Source: Caldisericum sp. CG2_30_36_11
Lineage (GTDB): Bacteria; Caldisericota; Caldisericia; Caldisericales; Caldisericaceae
Assembly: GCA_001871575.1 (NCBI GenBank)
Contig: MNXV01000007.1
Span: 1-35,966 of the forward strand
Length of the DNA: 35,966 bases
Direction of reading: 5' to 3'
Part shown: positions 25,180 through 34,394 of the stretch, piece after piece
Layout: each line of letters begins with the position of its first letter
How positions within the stretch are numbered: the first letter of the stretch is position 1
Notes under the pieces: model-generated
Told to the model about the DNA's origin: nothing
The model's database searches: none
The model's input: the letters and a program-made list of their open reading frames with translations, nothing else
Position numbers and translations under genes: made by a program

Positions 25180-26505
25180 ATGAACAAGAGTGAACTAATC
25201 AAATCTTCTCTCAAGGAAACAAAAGAGCGGAGAAAGACTCAAACGCCTACGGTGTATCAATTGAAGCTTCAGAACCTCAACCAAAGAGATGTTGAATTGT
25301 TGGACAGACTGTTCCTTGAAGCAAAATGGCTCACTAACTATGTTGTATCTGATATACAAAACAGATTAACTCCTGATACATGGAAGTTAAAAGAAGTTGA
25401 AGTGAAAGTAAAAGACAACTTTGAGAAAAGAGAAATAACTCATCTTGGCTCGCAGATAAAGCAGTCTATAGTTGAAAGAATAAAGGATAACTTGGAAGGG
25501 CTGAGCGAATCAAAGAAAAAAGGCTACAAAGTCGGCAAGTTGCATTTTAAGTCAGAGGTAAACTCTCTTGTTTTGAAGCAGTATGGCAACACATATACAA
25601 TTGACTTCAAAACTAACAAAGTTCACATACAAGGCATAAAAAAGGAATTCAGAGTGTTAGGATTGCATCAGATACCAGACAACGCAGAGGTAACAAAAGG
25701 AGAGCTCATCAAAAAGCCTTCAGGATATTATCTCTATGTGACAACATTTCTTAACGCAGAGCCTGACAAAATAAAAACAAGAAAAGGCAAAGTTAAAGAG
25801 AGATATGTTGAACGCTTTGATAAGCCTATTGGTATAGACTTCGGGATAAAAGACCAGTTAACTCTTTCTAATAGCATGAAGATAAACTATGAAGTAAAAG
25901 AAAGCAAGAGGCTTAAGAGACTTCAAAAACAACTTGCAAGAAAAAAAGGATATAGGAAAGGTGAAGTAAAAAGCAAGAACTTCTTTAAAAGTCTAAATAA
26001 GAGTAAAAGAGAATATGGAAAACTCTCTAACATAAAGAAGGATATTGAGAATAGAGTATTTGCTTTTATTAAATCTTATGAGAAAGTATACATGCAGGAT
26101 GAGAATATCAAAGGTTGGAAGAGTGGATTATTTGGACGTAATATCCAGCATACAAGTATAGGAGGAATAACCTCAAGGTTAAAGAATAACCTTGAAACTC
26201 TTCTGCTTCTAGATAGATTTCTTCCTACCACTCAAACCTGCTCTAACTGCGGACACAAGCAAAAGATATCTCTATCTGATAGAGTATTTAAATGCGAATT
26301 ATGTGGTTTTGAGATTGATAGAGATTGGAATTCTGCAAGAGATATGGTACTATTCGGAGAGAAAACTCCATTAAAAAACCTACCAGAGGACTTCTGGGAA
26401 GCAACGCCTGTGGAGAGGGAAGCCACTGCACGGATATTGGAGAGTAACCCATATATCCGTGTAAGCTATATTTCTGTGAAGCAGGAAGCTCTCAGTTTAA
26501 ACTGA
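25180..26505 (+). CDS. tnpB: IS200/IS605-type TnpB (RNA-guided nuclease family)
   Basis: RuvC-I GIDFGIKDQ, RuvC-II-like YMQDENIKGW, zinc finger CSNCGHKQ..CELCG, RuvC-III DRDWNSARD. ATG at 25180 preferred over the tracked TTG at 25165, which lies at the -10 element. Confidence 0.92.
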   Translation: MNKSELIKSSLKETKERRKTQTPTVYQLKLQNLNQRDVELLDRLFLEAKWLTNYVVSDIQNRLTPDTWKLKEVEVKVKDNFEKREITHLGSQIKQSIVERIKDNLEGLSESKKKGYKVGKLHFKSEVNSLVLKQYGNTYTIDFKTNKVHIQGIKKEFRVLGLHQIPDNAEVTKGELIKKPSGYYLYVTTFLNAEPDKIKTRKGKVKERYVERFDKPIGIDFGIKDQLTLSNSMKINYEVKESKRLKRLQKQLARKKGYRKGEVKSKNFFKSLNKSKREYGKLSNIKKDIENRVFAFIKSYEKVYMQDENIKGWKSGLFGRNIQHTSIGGITSRLKNNLETLLLLDRFLPTTQTCSNCGHKQKISLSDRVFKCELCGFEIDRDWNSARDMVLFGEKTPLKNLPEDFWEATPVEREATARILESNPYIRVSYISVKQEALSLN

Positions 26506-26518
26506 GAGAGGAAGTCAC
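26400..26518 (+). ncRNA. Candidate omegaRNA scaffold / right end of the tnpB element
   Basis: tnpB 3' end overlaps a perfect 20-bp palindrome CTCTCAGTTTAAACTGAGAG (26489-26508), followed by GAGGAAGTCAC, like IS605-type right ends. The 5' limit is approximate. Confidence 0.5.
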
Positions 26519-26521
26519 ACG

Positions 26522-27397
26522 ATGGAATTTATTCATATTCCGGTTTTAATTGATGAAGCACTCGAATACCTTTGTATTAAAAAGGGTGAAATAATATTTG
26601 ATTGCACAGTTGGCGAAGGGGGGCACGGCATAGAGTTTTTAAAAAGAATAGGGTCAGAGGGTTACTTAGTTGGTATAGATCTTGATTCAAGTGTGCTCAA
26701 AAAAGCCGAAGAGAGGTTGTCTACTGTCAGTACTAACTTTAAATTATTTCGCGGTAATTTTAAGGATATATCCAATATTATTATTGAAATTGGTCTTGGC
26801 AAGGTAGACAAAGTTTTTGCTGATTTAGGAATGTCTTCTTTTCAATTAAGCGAGGGAGATTTCGGATTTAGTTTCAAAGAGGATGGCCCTCTTGATATGA
26901 GAATGGATAAGTATGTCAAACTTACAGCAGAAGACGTTATTAATAAGTTTTCTGAAAAAGAAATTGCTTCCATCCTATGGGAGTATGGTGAAGAGCGTTT
27001 TTCAAAGTTAATTGCAAAGAAAATTGTGGAAATTAGGAAGGTAAGAAAAATTAATACTACTTTTGAACTTGCAGACATTATTGTAAGAATATATCCCGTG
27101 CACCACAGGAAAATACATCCGGCAACCAAAACTTTCCAGGCTCTGCGAATTTATGTGAACGATGAATTAAATAATTTAAAATTAATGTTGGATAAAGCAC
27201 CTGAAATTCTTAAGATTGGTGGAAGGATTGCGGTTATTTCTTACCATTCTCTTGAGGACAGAATTATTAAAAATGCATTTAAGAGTGACCAAAGGCTTAG
27301 AGTCATTAATAAAAAAGTAGTGAAACCAGGACCCGTGGAATTAAAAGCAAATAGAAGGGCAAGGAGTGCAAAGATGAGAGTTGCGGAGCTGGTATGA
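26522..27397 (+). CDS. rsmH: 16S rRNA (cytosine(1402)-N(4))-methyltransferase
   Basis: FIHIPVLIDEALEYL, DCTVGEGGHG, DLGMSSFQL, GPLDMRMD, FQALRIYVNDEL, VISYHSLEDRIIK. Confidence 0.96.
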   Translation: MEFIHIPVLIDEALEYLCIKKGEIIFDCTVGEGGHGIEFLKRIGSEGYLVGIDLDSSVLKKAEERLSTVSTNFKLFRGNFKDISNIIIEIGLGKVDKVFADLGMSSFQLSEGDFGFSFKEDGPLDMRMDKYVKLTAEDVINKFSEKEIASILWEYGEERFSKLIAKKIVEIRKVRKINTTFELADIIVRIYPVHHRKIHPATKTFQALRIYVNDELNNLKLMLDKAPEILKIGGRIAVISYHSLEDRIIKNAFKSDQRLRVINKKVVKPGPVELKANRRARSAKMRVAELV

Positions 27398-27660
27398 TAA
27401 AAAAGAATTATATTTTAATTGCAGTTATATTTATAATTATTTTGTTATATGGGTTGTTTTATGTTGCAAACCTGAGACTTGAAGATAGTATTAGCAACCT
27501 TAGAAGTGAATATAATTTAGTTAAAATAGACAACGAAGTGCTTAGCAATCGCTTATTGTATTATAAGTCGCCTGCCTGTGTCGAAATTATTGCTAAGAGC
27601 AAATATAAAATGATAGTTCCAGAAGATTTTTATATTATTGCCATTAAAAATGAAGAATAA
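27394..27660 (+). CDS. FtsL-like small bitopic division protein
   Basis: 88 aa, one TM, coiled coil, located between rsmH and ftsI. Confidence 0.55.
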   Translation: MIKKNYILIAVIFIIILLYGLFYVANLRLEDSISNLRSEYNLVKIDNEVLSNRLLYYKSPACVEIIAKSKYKMIVPEDFYIIAIKNEE

Positions 27661-29335
27661 AGAAGAGATTTTCATAAAAAGAGTTACTGTTATTTTTCTC
27701 ATATTTATACTTTTATTTGTTTCTATTTTCTTAAGGCTCGTATTCTTACAAGTTGTTAAAAGAGAAAGTTTGATTTCGGAATTAAATCCCCAGTTTGATT
27801 TCGGCTATAAAGTAGTTGAGGGAAAGAGAGGCGAAATACTTGATTGCAACAATGTTCCCCTTGCTCTTGATCAGGTCACATTTCAACTTGATGTAAACCC
27901 AATAAAATTGAATAGCAGAGACAAAGAAAAAATAGTTAAAAATCTTGCAAAAATTGTTGGTATTTCTCAAAAAGAAGTTGATAGCATTCTTAAAGCTACT
28001 CAATATGAAATGGTAAGCGCATCTTTAAGCTTAGAGCAAAAGAAAGAGATTGATGAACTTGAAATAAGCGATGGCGTAACCCTCACTCAAACATATAAAA
28101 GAAATTATCCTCTTTCTAATTTATTAGCACCCGTGGTTGGGTTTGTGGGTGTTGACAATACTGGACTTTCTGGAATTGAATATGGCTTTAACTCTAATCT
28201 TCTGGGAAACAAAGGCAGGGTTTTTTATAATATTAATACGGAAAAACCGATGACACCAGGAGAGCCGTCCTACAAAGTTGATCCCATAAATGGTAATTCA
28301 GTAGTTCTAACTCTTGACTCTAATATTCAGTTTACAGTAGAAAAACTTTTGGAAAATACTGTAAGGAGCAAAGGTGCGAAAGGCGGTCTTGTAATAGTTA
28401 TAAAACCGAAAACAGGCGAAATACTTGCACTTGTAAACTATACAAATCCTGATGTAAATGAAACGAATTCGATAAACCCGTATTTTGATAGAGCTGTTCA
28501 ATGGAACTACGAACCAGGCTCTGTAATTAAACCCATTATTGCTGCTGCAGCACTTGAAGAAGGTAGTCTTCAGGTAGACGATGAGTTTTATTGTCCCGGT
28601 CACCTTGAGGTGGGGGACAGAGTCCTATCCTGTTGGCAAAAACATGGAGAAGAGAAAGGCCTTAACGAAATTATGAAAGATTCTTGTGATGTTAGTTTTA
28701 TGAAAATTGGTTTGAAGCTCGGTAAGGATAATCTTCTTAAATTTTTTAATAGTTTTGGTTTTGGTAGACCTACTGGAGTTGAGTTACCAGGTGAGGAATC
28801 CGGGATCCTTCCAGATAGCAGTAAAGTTGGCGATGTTGAACTTGCAACGATGTCTTTTGGGCAGGGTATCGCTGTTACCCCGTTGCAACTTATTTCGGCT
28901 TTATCCGCTATTGCAAACGGTGGCATTCAGATGAAGCCAAATATAATCAAAGAAATTATAAATTCCGAAGGTGAAATTGTTTATCAATCGGAGCCGATAG
29001 TCAAACAAATCGTGATCTCACAAGAAGTAGCAAGTAAAGTAATGGATGCGATGAAGGCAGTTGTTTCTAAAGATGGCGTCCCACAGGCAATGATAGATGG
29101 GTATTCAGTTGCTGGCAAAACTGGCACTGCCCAAAAATTACTTCCTCAAGGTACTTATTCAAGCAGTAAACTTGTTTACAGCTTCTTTGGTGTAATTCCT
29201 TCAGATAATCCAGAGGTATCAGTGCTTGTAGTTGTGGATGAAACTTCTACCCCAACTTATTCCTTAAATATAACGGCTCCTTTATTTAAACAGATAGGGC
29301 TTTTTTTAATAAAATACTTAAGGATTGAACCATGA
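27650..29335 (+). CDS. ftsI: Peptidoglycan transpeptidase FtsI/PBP2-type
   Basis: GKRGEILDCNNVPLA, EPGSVIKP (SxxK), KTGTAQK (KTG), N-terminal TM; ATG at 27650. Confidence 0.9.
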   Translation: MKNKEEIFIKRVTVIFLIFILLFVSIFLRLVFLQVVKRESLISELNPQFDFGYKVVEGKRGEILDCNNVPLALDQVTFQLDVNPIKLNSRDKEKIVKNLAKIVGISQKEVDSILKATQYEMVSASLSLEQKKEIDELEISDGVTLTQTYKRNYPLSNLLAPVVGFVGVDNTGLSGIEYGFNSNLLGNKGRVFYNINTEKPMTPGEPSYKVDPINGNSVVLTLDSNIQFTVEKLLENTVRSKGAKGGLVIVIKPKTGEILALVNYTNPDVNETNSINPYFDRAVQWNYEPGSVIKPIIAAAALEEGSLQVDDEFYCPGHLEVGDRVLSCWQKHGEEKGLNEIMKDSCDVSFMKIGLKLGKDNLLKFFNSFGFGRPTGVELPGEESGILPDSSKVGDVELATMSFGQGIAVTPLQLISALSAIANGGIQMKPNIIKEIINSEGEIVYQSEPIVKQIVISQEVASKVMDAMKAVVSKDGVPQAMIDGYSVAGKTGTAQKLLPQGTYSSSKLVYSFFGVIPSDNPEVSVLVVVDETSTPTYSLNITAPLFKQIGLFLIKYLRIEP

Positions 29336-30771
29336 ATGCTTCTCAAATAAAGATATTTTATCCTGAGTTGAATATTTCAGGTGATACTAATGTAGAGGTT
29401 TCAGGTATTGAAATAGATTCAAGAAAAGTTAAAGCAGGCAATATATTCGTTGCAATCAAGGGAGAAAATTTTGACTCCCATACTAAGATTGATGAAGCGC
29501 TGAATAATGGTGCAATTGGTGTTGTTACTGAAAGGGATGTGTCAATACCTGGAGGTAATTTAAAAATATTAACCGACGATAGCAGATGGGTTTATGCTCT
29601 GCTTTCGTCATTATTTTTTGATTTTCCTTCAAATAAATTTAAACTCGTCGGTATCACAGGCACGAGTGGCAAAACAACAACTGGATTTTTACTTTATAGA
29701 TTTTTTAATGCAATTGGTATAAAAGCAGGCTTTATTGGTACGATCGGGATAGGTCATGCTGATTTATTCAATAGAAGTGAGACCTTTCCGTTGACGACGC
29801 CGGATGCTTTTCCATTAAACAGAGTTTTATCTGAAATGGCAAGGGAGGATATTAAATATGTATTTATAGAGGTCTCTTCGCATGCAATTAAACTTAAGCG
29901 TATTGCTGGGTTAAAATTCTATAAAAAAATCCTTACAACTATCGGGGAAGATCATCTTGATCTTCATAATACTTTTGAAGATTATTTGAATACAAAAATC
30001 TCTTTTTTCAGAAATGGAGAAAGCGCTATATTAAATGCAGACTCTCTTTATATTGAAAGATTTAAAAACATTGCAAAGAAACATACTCTTTATGGGATAG
30101 AAAGACCCGCTGACGTTCGCGGGGTAATTATATCAGAGGAGTTGGAAAATGTTAATTTTGTTATTAAATACAAAGGAAACGAGGACATTATAAATCTACA
30201 TATGAGTGGAACGTTTAATGTTTATAACTTCCTTGCAACGTCTACTTTTATATTTGAAGAAGGTTATGAAATTGGTTATATTGAGCAATTTGCAAAAAAT
30301 ATTCCAGTAGTCCCCGGGAGAGCAAACCTATTGCAAAGAGGTGGAAAAAAGGTTTTTGTTGATTTTGCGCATAATCCATTGGAAATTGAAAATGTTTTAA
30401 AATATTTAAGAAGATTTACCGACGGAAAACTTATTACAGTTTTGGGAGCAGTCGGCTTTTCTACCGAGAAAAAGAAAACCGAGATGGGCAAGGCCGCCTC
30501 TATTTACAGCGATTTTGTTATCGTAACAACCGATGATCCTCGAGGTGATGATCCAGTAGAAATTGCGAAAGGTATTTTAAAAGGCGTTAAAGGTAATGGT
30601 AAGATTGTTTTGGATAGGAGAAACGCTATAAAAGAAGGAATTTCTATGTTGAACAAAGGCGATACTATAGCTATACTTGGCAGGGGGGACGAAGTCGAGG
30701 CTCATTATAAAGATAAAACTGTTTATTTTAAAGATTTAGATGCTGCCAAAGAGGAATTAAGTGAAATTTAA
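29332..30771 (+). CDS. murE: UDP-MurNAc-tripeptide synthetase
   Basis: GITGTSGKTTTGFLLY, EVSSHAIKLKRI, DFAHNPLEIENVL, TTDDPRGDDP. Confidence 0.93.
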   Translation: MNASQIKIFYPELNISGDTNVEVSGIEIDSRKVKAGNIFVAIKGENFDSHTKIDEALNNGAIGVVTERDVSIPGGNLKILTDDSRWVYALLSSLFFDFPSNKFKLVGITGTSGKTTTGFLLYRFFNAIGIKAGFIGTIGIGHADLFNRSETFPLTTPDAFPLNRVLSEMAREDIKYVFIEVSSHAIKLKRIAGLKFYKKILTTIGEDHLDLHNTFEDYLNTKISFFRNGESAILNADSLYIERFKNIAKKHTLYGIERPADVRGVIISEELENVNFVIKYKGNEDIINLHMSGTFNVYNFLATSTFIFEEGYEIGYIEQFAKNIPVVPGRANLLQRGGKKVFVDFAHNPLEIENVLKYLRRFTDGKLITVLGAVGFSTEKKKTEMGKAASIYSDFVIVTTDDPRGDDPVEIAKGILKGVKGNGKIVLDRRNAIKEGISMLNKGDTIAILGRGDEVEAHYKDKTVYFKDLDAAKEELSEI

Positions 30772-32134
30772 TTTAAACGACTTAGTTTTAAAAATTCCAG
30801 GCCGTTTGAAAGGAAAACTTCCTGTAGAATTTAATTCTTTCAAAGTAGATAGCAGAGAAATTATAAAAGGGGATATTTTCATTGCCATTAGAGGGAGTAA
30901 TTTTGATGGGCATGATTTTGCAAAAGATGCAATTAAAAATGGTGCCGTAGGCATAGTTGTAGAAAAAGAAGTAAGAGTACCGTCACATTTATTTCAGTAT
31001 CTCGTGCCCGTAACGAGTGATTTTCTTATTGCTCTTGGAGAATATGCTCGCAAAATTAATGATGCTAAATTTATTGGGATTACAGGTAGTTCAGGGAAAA
31101 CAACTACAAAAGAAATGGCCTCTTTAATATTACAAGAGAAGTATAATATTTTTAAAACTCCTGGCAACCTTAATACCGATTTATCCCTCCCTATTTTTAT
31201 GGTAGATGCTTTAAAAGAAAAAGCAGATTTTGTAATAGTGGAGATGGGAATACAAAAAGAAGGGGATATGGATAAACTCGTAAGAATAGTTGAACCCCAG
31301 ATTTCTGTTATTCTTAACATTGGAGAATCTCACGTTGAATTTCTTAAAGATAGAAATGGAGTAGCTAAAGAGAAGTTTAAAATTATGAGCAAATCTGAGC
31401 TTTCGATTTTAAATTTAGATGATGATTTGATAAGTAAATTGAGCAAAAATTATAATATAAAGAAATTCTTTTTTAGTGCAAAAGAAAGAGCTAACTTAAC
31501 TGGTAAAATAATCAGCTTTAGTGAAAATAATATGGAAGTGGAAGTTTCTTATCTTGGTAAAAAATATAAAAAAATATTTTCATTTTCAGGCTTCACGTTT
31601 TTTTATGATATGCTGGGAGCTCTTTCAATTGGCGTTAATTTAGGATTAGAGCTCGATGAATCACTTGATCTTGTGTCGAATTTTTCTCCTATAAAGGGCA
31701 GGGGCGAAATCGTAATGCTTCCCAAAAACATAAGGATTATCGACGAAACTTACAATTCAAATCCTTTCTCCTTAAAGCAATCTATAAAGAAAATGGAAAG
31801 GCATAAAGATTTCCTTATTGTCATTGTAGGTGATATGCTAGAACTTGGGGAAAATTCACCAAAAATTCATGAAGAGGCTGGACGAACTATTTCTTCTGTG
31901 AAACCTGATGTTTTGATTGCATTTGGAAAATATGCAGAATTTTTAAAAAAAGGAGCTGCAGTTAGTGGATTGAAAAATATTTTTGATTTTAGTGATAAAA
32001 CGGATGTTATAAATTTTTTAAAAACAATTGCAATACCTGAAAATTCTATTATATTTATCAAAGGTTCACGAGGAATGAAAATGGAAGAGTTTGTAGAAAA
32101 CATTAAAGAAAGATTTGAAAATGGAAAAGGTTAA
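30761..32134 (+). CDS. murF: UDP-MurNAc-tripeptide-D-Ala-D-Ala ligase
   Basis: GITGSSGKTTTKEMA, PGNLNTDLSLP, EMGIQKEGDM, IDETYNSNPFSLKQSI. Confidence 0.93.
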   Translation: MKFNLNDLVLKIPGRLKGKLPVEFNSFKVDSREIIKGDIFIAIRGSNFDGHDFAKDAIKNGAVGIVVEKEVRVPSHLFQYLVPVTSDFLIALGEYARKINDAKFIGITGSSGKTTTKEMASLILQEKYNIFKTPGNLNTDLSLPIFMVDALKEKADFVIVEMGIQKEGDMDKLVRIVEPQISVILNIGESHVEFLKDRNGVAKEKFKIMSKSELSILNLDDDLISKLSKNYNIKKFFFSAKERANLTGKIISFSENNMEVEVSYLGKKYKKIFSFSGFTFFYDMLGALSIGVNLGLELDESLDLVSNFSPIKGRGEIVMLPKNIRIIDETYNSNPFSLKQSIKKMERHKDFLIVIVGDMLELGENSPKIHEEAGRTISSVKPDVLIAFGKYAEFLKKGAAVSGLKNIFDFSDKTDVINFLKTIAIPENSIIFIKGSRGMKMEEFVENIKERFENGKG

Positions 32135-33053
32135 GTATATTATTTTTTTAATTGCCTTCATTTTATCAGTATTCTTGGTTAAATTTTTAATTCCTCACTT
32201 AAGAAACATAGGCATAGTACAGTTTGAAAGAGACGAAGGACCAGGCTCTCACAAAGTTAAGGAAGGAACGCCTCGTGGGGGCGGTCTGGTTTTTTTAATA
32301 GCACCTCTTTTTCTTTTACTTTTTTACAGAGATCGTGAGTTTTTATTTCTTTACCTTGCTCTTGCTTTAAATGGACTGATTGGATTAGTAGATGATTTAT
32401 TGACCGCAACAAAGAAACATTCTACTGGTTTAACGATAAAGTGGAAGATGATTTTGATTACAGGTATTGCTTTATTTTTATACTTTTTTGCGAGAAGCTT
32501 TTTATCTTCACAATTAAGCATTGGGAATATTTCTTTTCAAATAGGTAATGTACTTTATTTAATACTTTTTCTTGCAATTTTTGTTGCTACTCCTAACGCT
32601 TTTAACCTTACCGATGGAGTTGACGGGCTGCTTGGTATTATTTCTATACCAGTACTTGTAACGATTGCTATTTTTAGCAATGGCCTCACAAGGGATTTTT
32701 CATTCATTATGATTTCGTCGGTAATAGCATTTTTATGGTTTAATAGCCCTAAGGCTTCTATATTTATGGGTGATGCTGGAGCAAGTGCTTTGGGTGGCGC
32801 AATTGCTGCTATGAGCGTTCTTGGTAAATTCGAACTTTTGCTACCTTTAATTGCTATTATCCCTGTTTTAGAGTCTCTTTCTGTTTTTATACAGGTAGGA
32901 TATTTTAAGTTAAGCAAAGGCAAGAGAGTATTCAAAATGGCACCAATTCACCATCATTTTGAACTTTCAAATTGGAGTGAATCACAGATTGATTTTAGAT
33001 TTTTTATAGTAACTGTGCTGTTTTGTATTTTAGCGTTATATCTCACGAGGTGA
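32115..33053 (+). CDS. mraY: Phospho-MurNAc-pentapeptide transferase
   Basis: GTPRGGGLVFL, GLVDDLL, NAFNLTDGVDGLLG, MGDAGASALGGA, APIHHHFEL; multi-TM. Confidence 0.95.
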   Translation: MKMEKVKYIIFLIAFILSVFLVKFLIPHLRNIGIVQFERDEGPGSHKVKEGTPRGGGLVFLIAPLFLLLFYRDREFLFLYLALALNGLIGLVDDLLTATKKHSTGLTIKWKMILITGIALFLYFFARSFLSSQLSIGNISFQIGNVLYLILFLAIFVATPNAFNLTDGVDGLLGIISIPVLVTIAIFSNGLTRDFSFIMISSVIAFLWFNSPKASIFMGDAGASALGGAIAAMSVLGKFELLLPLIAIIPVLESLSVFIQVGYFKLSKGKRVFKMAPIHHHFELSNWSESQIDFRFFIVTVLFCILALYLTR

Positions 33054-33056
33054 AAT

Positions 33057-34394
33057 GTGAAGATTATTGTTGTGGGTGGAAGAAAAAGTGGTGTTTATGC
33101 GGCCCTACTTGCTAAAAGGAATGGAAATGAAGTTTTTCTGACCGAAAATTCAAAAACTCCAGAAGTAATAGAAATGCTACCATTACTCGATAAAAATAAT
33201 ATACCTTATGAAATTGGTGGCCACTCCTTTAAAAATCTTGATAGGTTTGAACGTGCTATACTTTCACCTGGCGTTACTTTGAATTCACCTATTGTAAGGG
33301 AAATGAGAACACGGAGTATAGATATTGTTGGAGAAACAGAGTTTGCCTACAGTCAGTCACCTTCTACAAAAATAATTGCAATAACGGGGACAAATGGAAA
33401 AAGCACTACAACAGCTTTAGTAGGCCATATCTTAAAAAATGCAGGTTTTCATGTAGTAACCGGAGGGAATTTGGGGACTCCCTATTCGCAACTGCTTGTC
33501 GAAAATCCAAATCCTGAGTATGCAGTCCTTGAAACAAGCTGTTTTCAGTTAGAAACTATTAAGTATTTTCATCCACACATTGCAGCTTTTTTAAATTTTA
33601 CTGAAGACCACCTTGATAGATATGCAAATGTGGAAGAGTACTTGTTTAATAAAAAGCGAGTTTTTGAAAACCAAACGCAATCGGACTTCGCAATTTTAAA
33701 TTTTGATGACTCTGTCGTTAGGAAAATTGCAAGAACTGTAATATCAAAGGTATTTTATTTTAGCATTTTAAGTTCTTTAGAAAAAGGGGCTTTTTTGAAA
33801 AGCGGTGAAATTTTATTTTCTGACAGCAAAGTTGAGAAAATTATAGACAAGAACAAAATTCCACTTTTAGGACTTCACAATGTTCAAAATGTTCTTGTTG
33901 CAGTTATAGTTGGCAAGATATTGAATCTTGAGAACGAGAAAATAGAAGAGGGAGTTGTGAGTTTCGAAGGTTTACCTCACAGGCTCGAACCGGTAAGAAA
34001 AATCAACGGTGTACTTTATGTGAATGACTCTAAATCAACTACTCCTGATTCTACCATTAAAGCACTTGAAGCATTTGAAGAAAAAATTGTTCTCATAGCA
34101 GGTGGTAGCAGTAAAAATAATGATTTTGGTGAACTCGTAAAATTATTTCCTAATAAACTAAGAAAATTAATTCTTATAGGAAAAACTGCGAATGAAATAG
34201 CTGAGGCATCTACTAATGCTGGGTTTACCAATTTTGTTTTCTCTAGGAAACTTGAGGATGTGGTTAAAACGGCAAAGCTCGAAGCTCAACCCGGAGACAT
34301 AATCCTCCTTTCTCCGGCATGTGCAAGTTTTGATATGTTTAGAGACTTTGAAGATAGAGGAGATCAGTTTAAGGGAATAGTTAAAAATCTATGA
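33057..34394 (+). CDS. murD: UDP-MurNAc-L-alanine-D-glutamate ligase
   Basis: GRKSGVYAALLAKRNG, AITGTNGKSTTTALVGH, GGNLGTPY, VNDSKSTTPDSTIKAL; GTG start. Confidence 0.94.
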   Translation: MKIIVVGGRKSGVYAALLAKRNGNEVFLTENSKTPEVIEMLPLLDKNNIPYEIGGHSFKNLDRFERAILSPGVTLNSPIVREMRTRSIDIVGETEFAYSQSPSTKIIAITGTNGKSTTTALVGHILKNAGFHVVTGGNLGTPYSQLLVENPNPEYAVLETSCFQLETIKYFHPHIAAFLNFTEDHLDRYANVEEYLFNKKRVFENQTQSDFAILNFDDSVVRKIARTVISKVFYFSILSSLEKGAFLKSGEILFSDSKVEKIIDKNKIPLLGLHNVQNVLVAVIVGKILNLENEKIEEGVVSFEGLPHRLEPVRKINGVLYVNDSKSTTPDSTIKALEAFEEKIVLIAGGSSKNNDFGELVKLFPNKLRKLILIGKTANEIAEASTNAGFTNFVFSRKLEDVVKTAKLEAQPGDIILLSPACASFDMFRDFEDRGDQFKGIVKNL

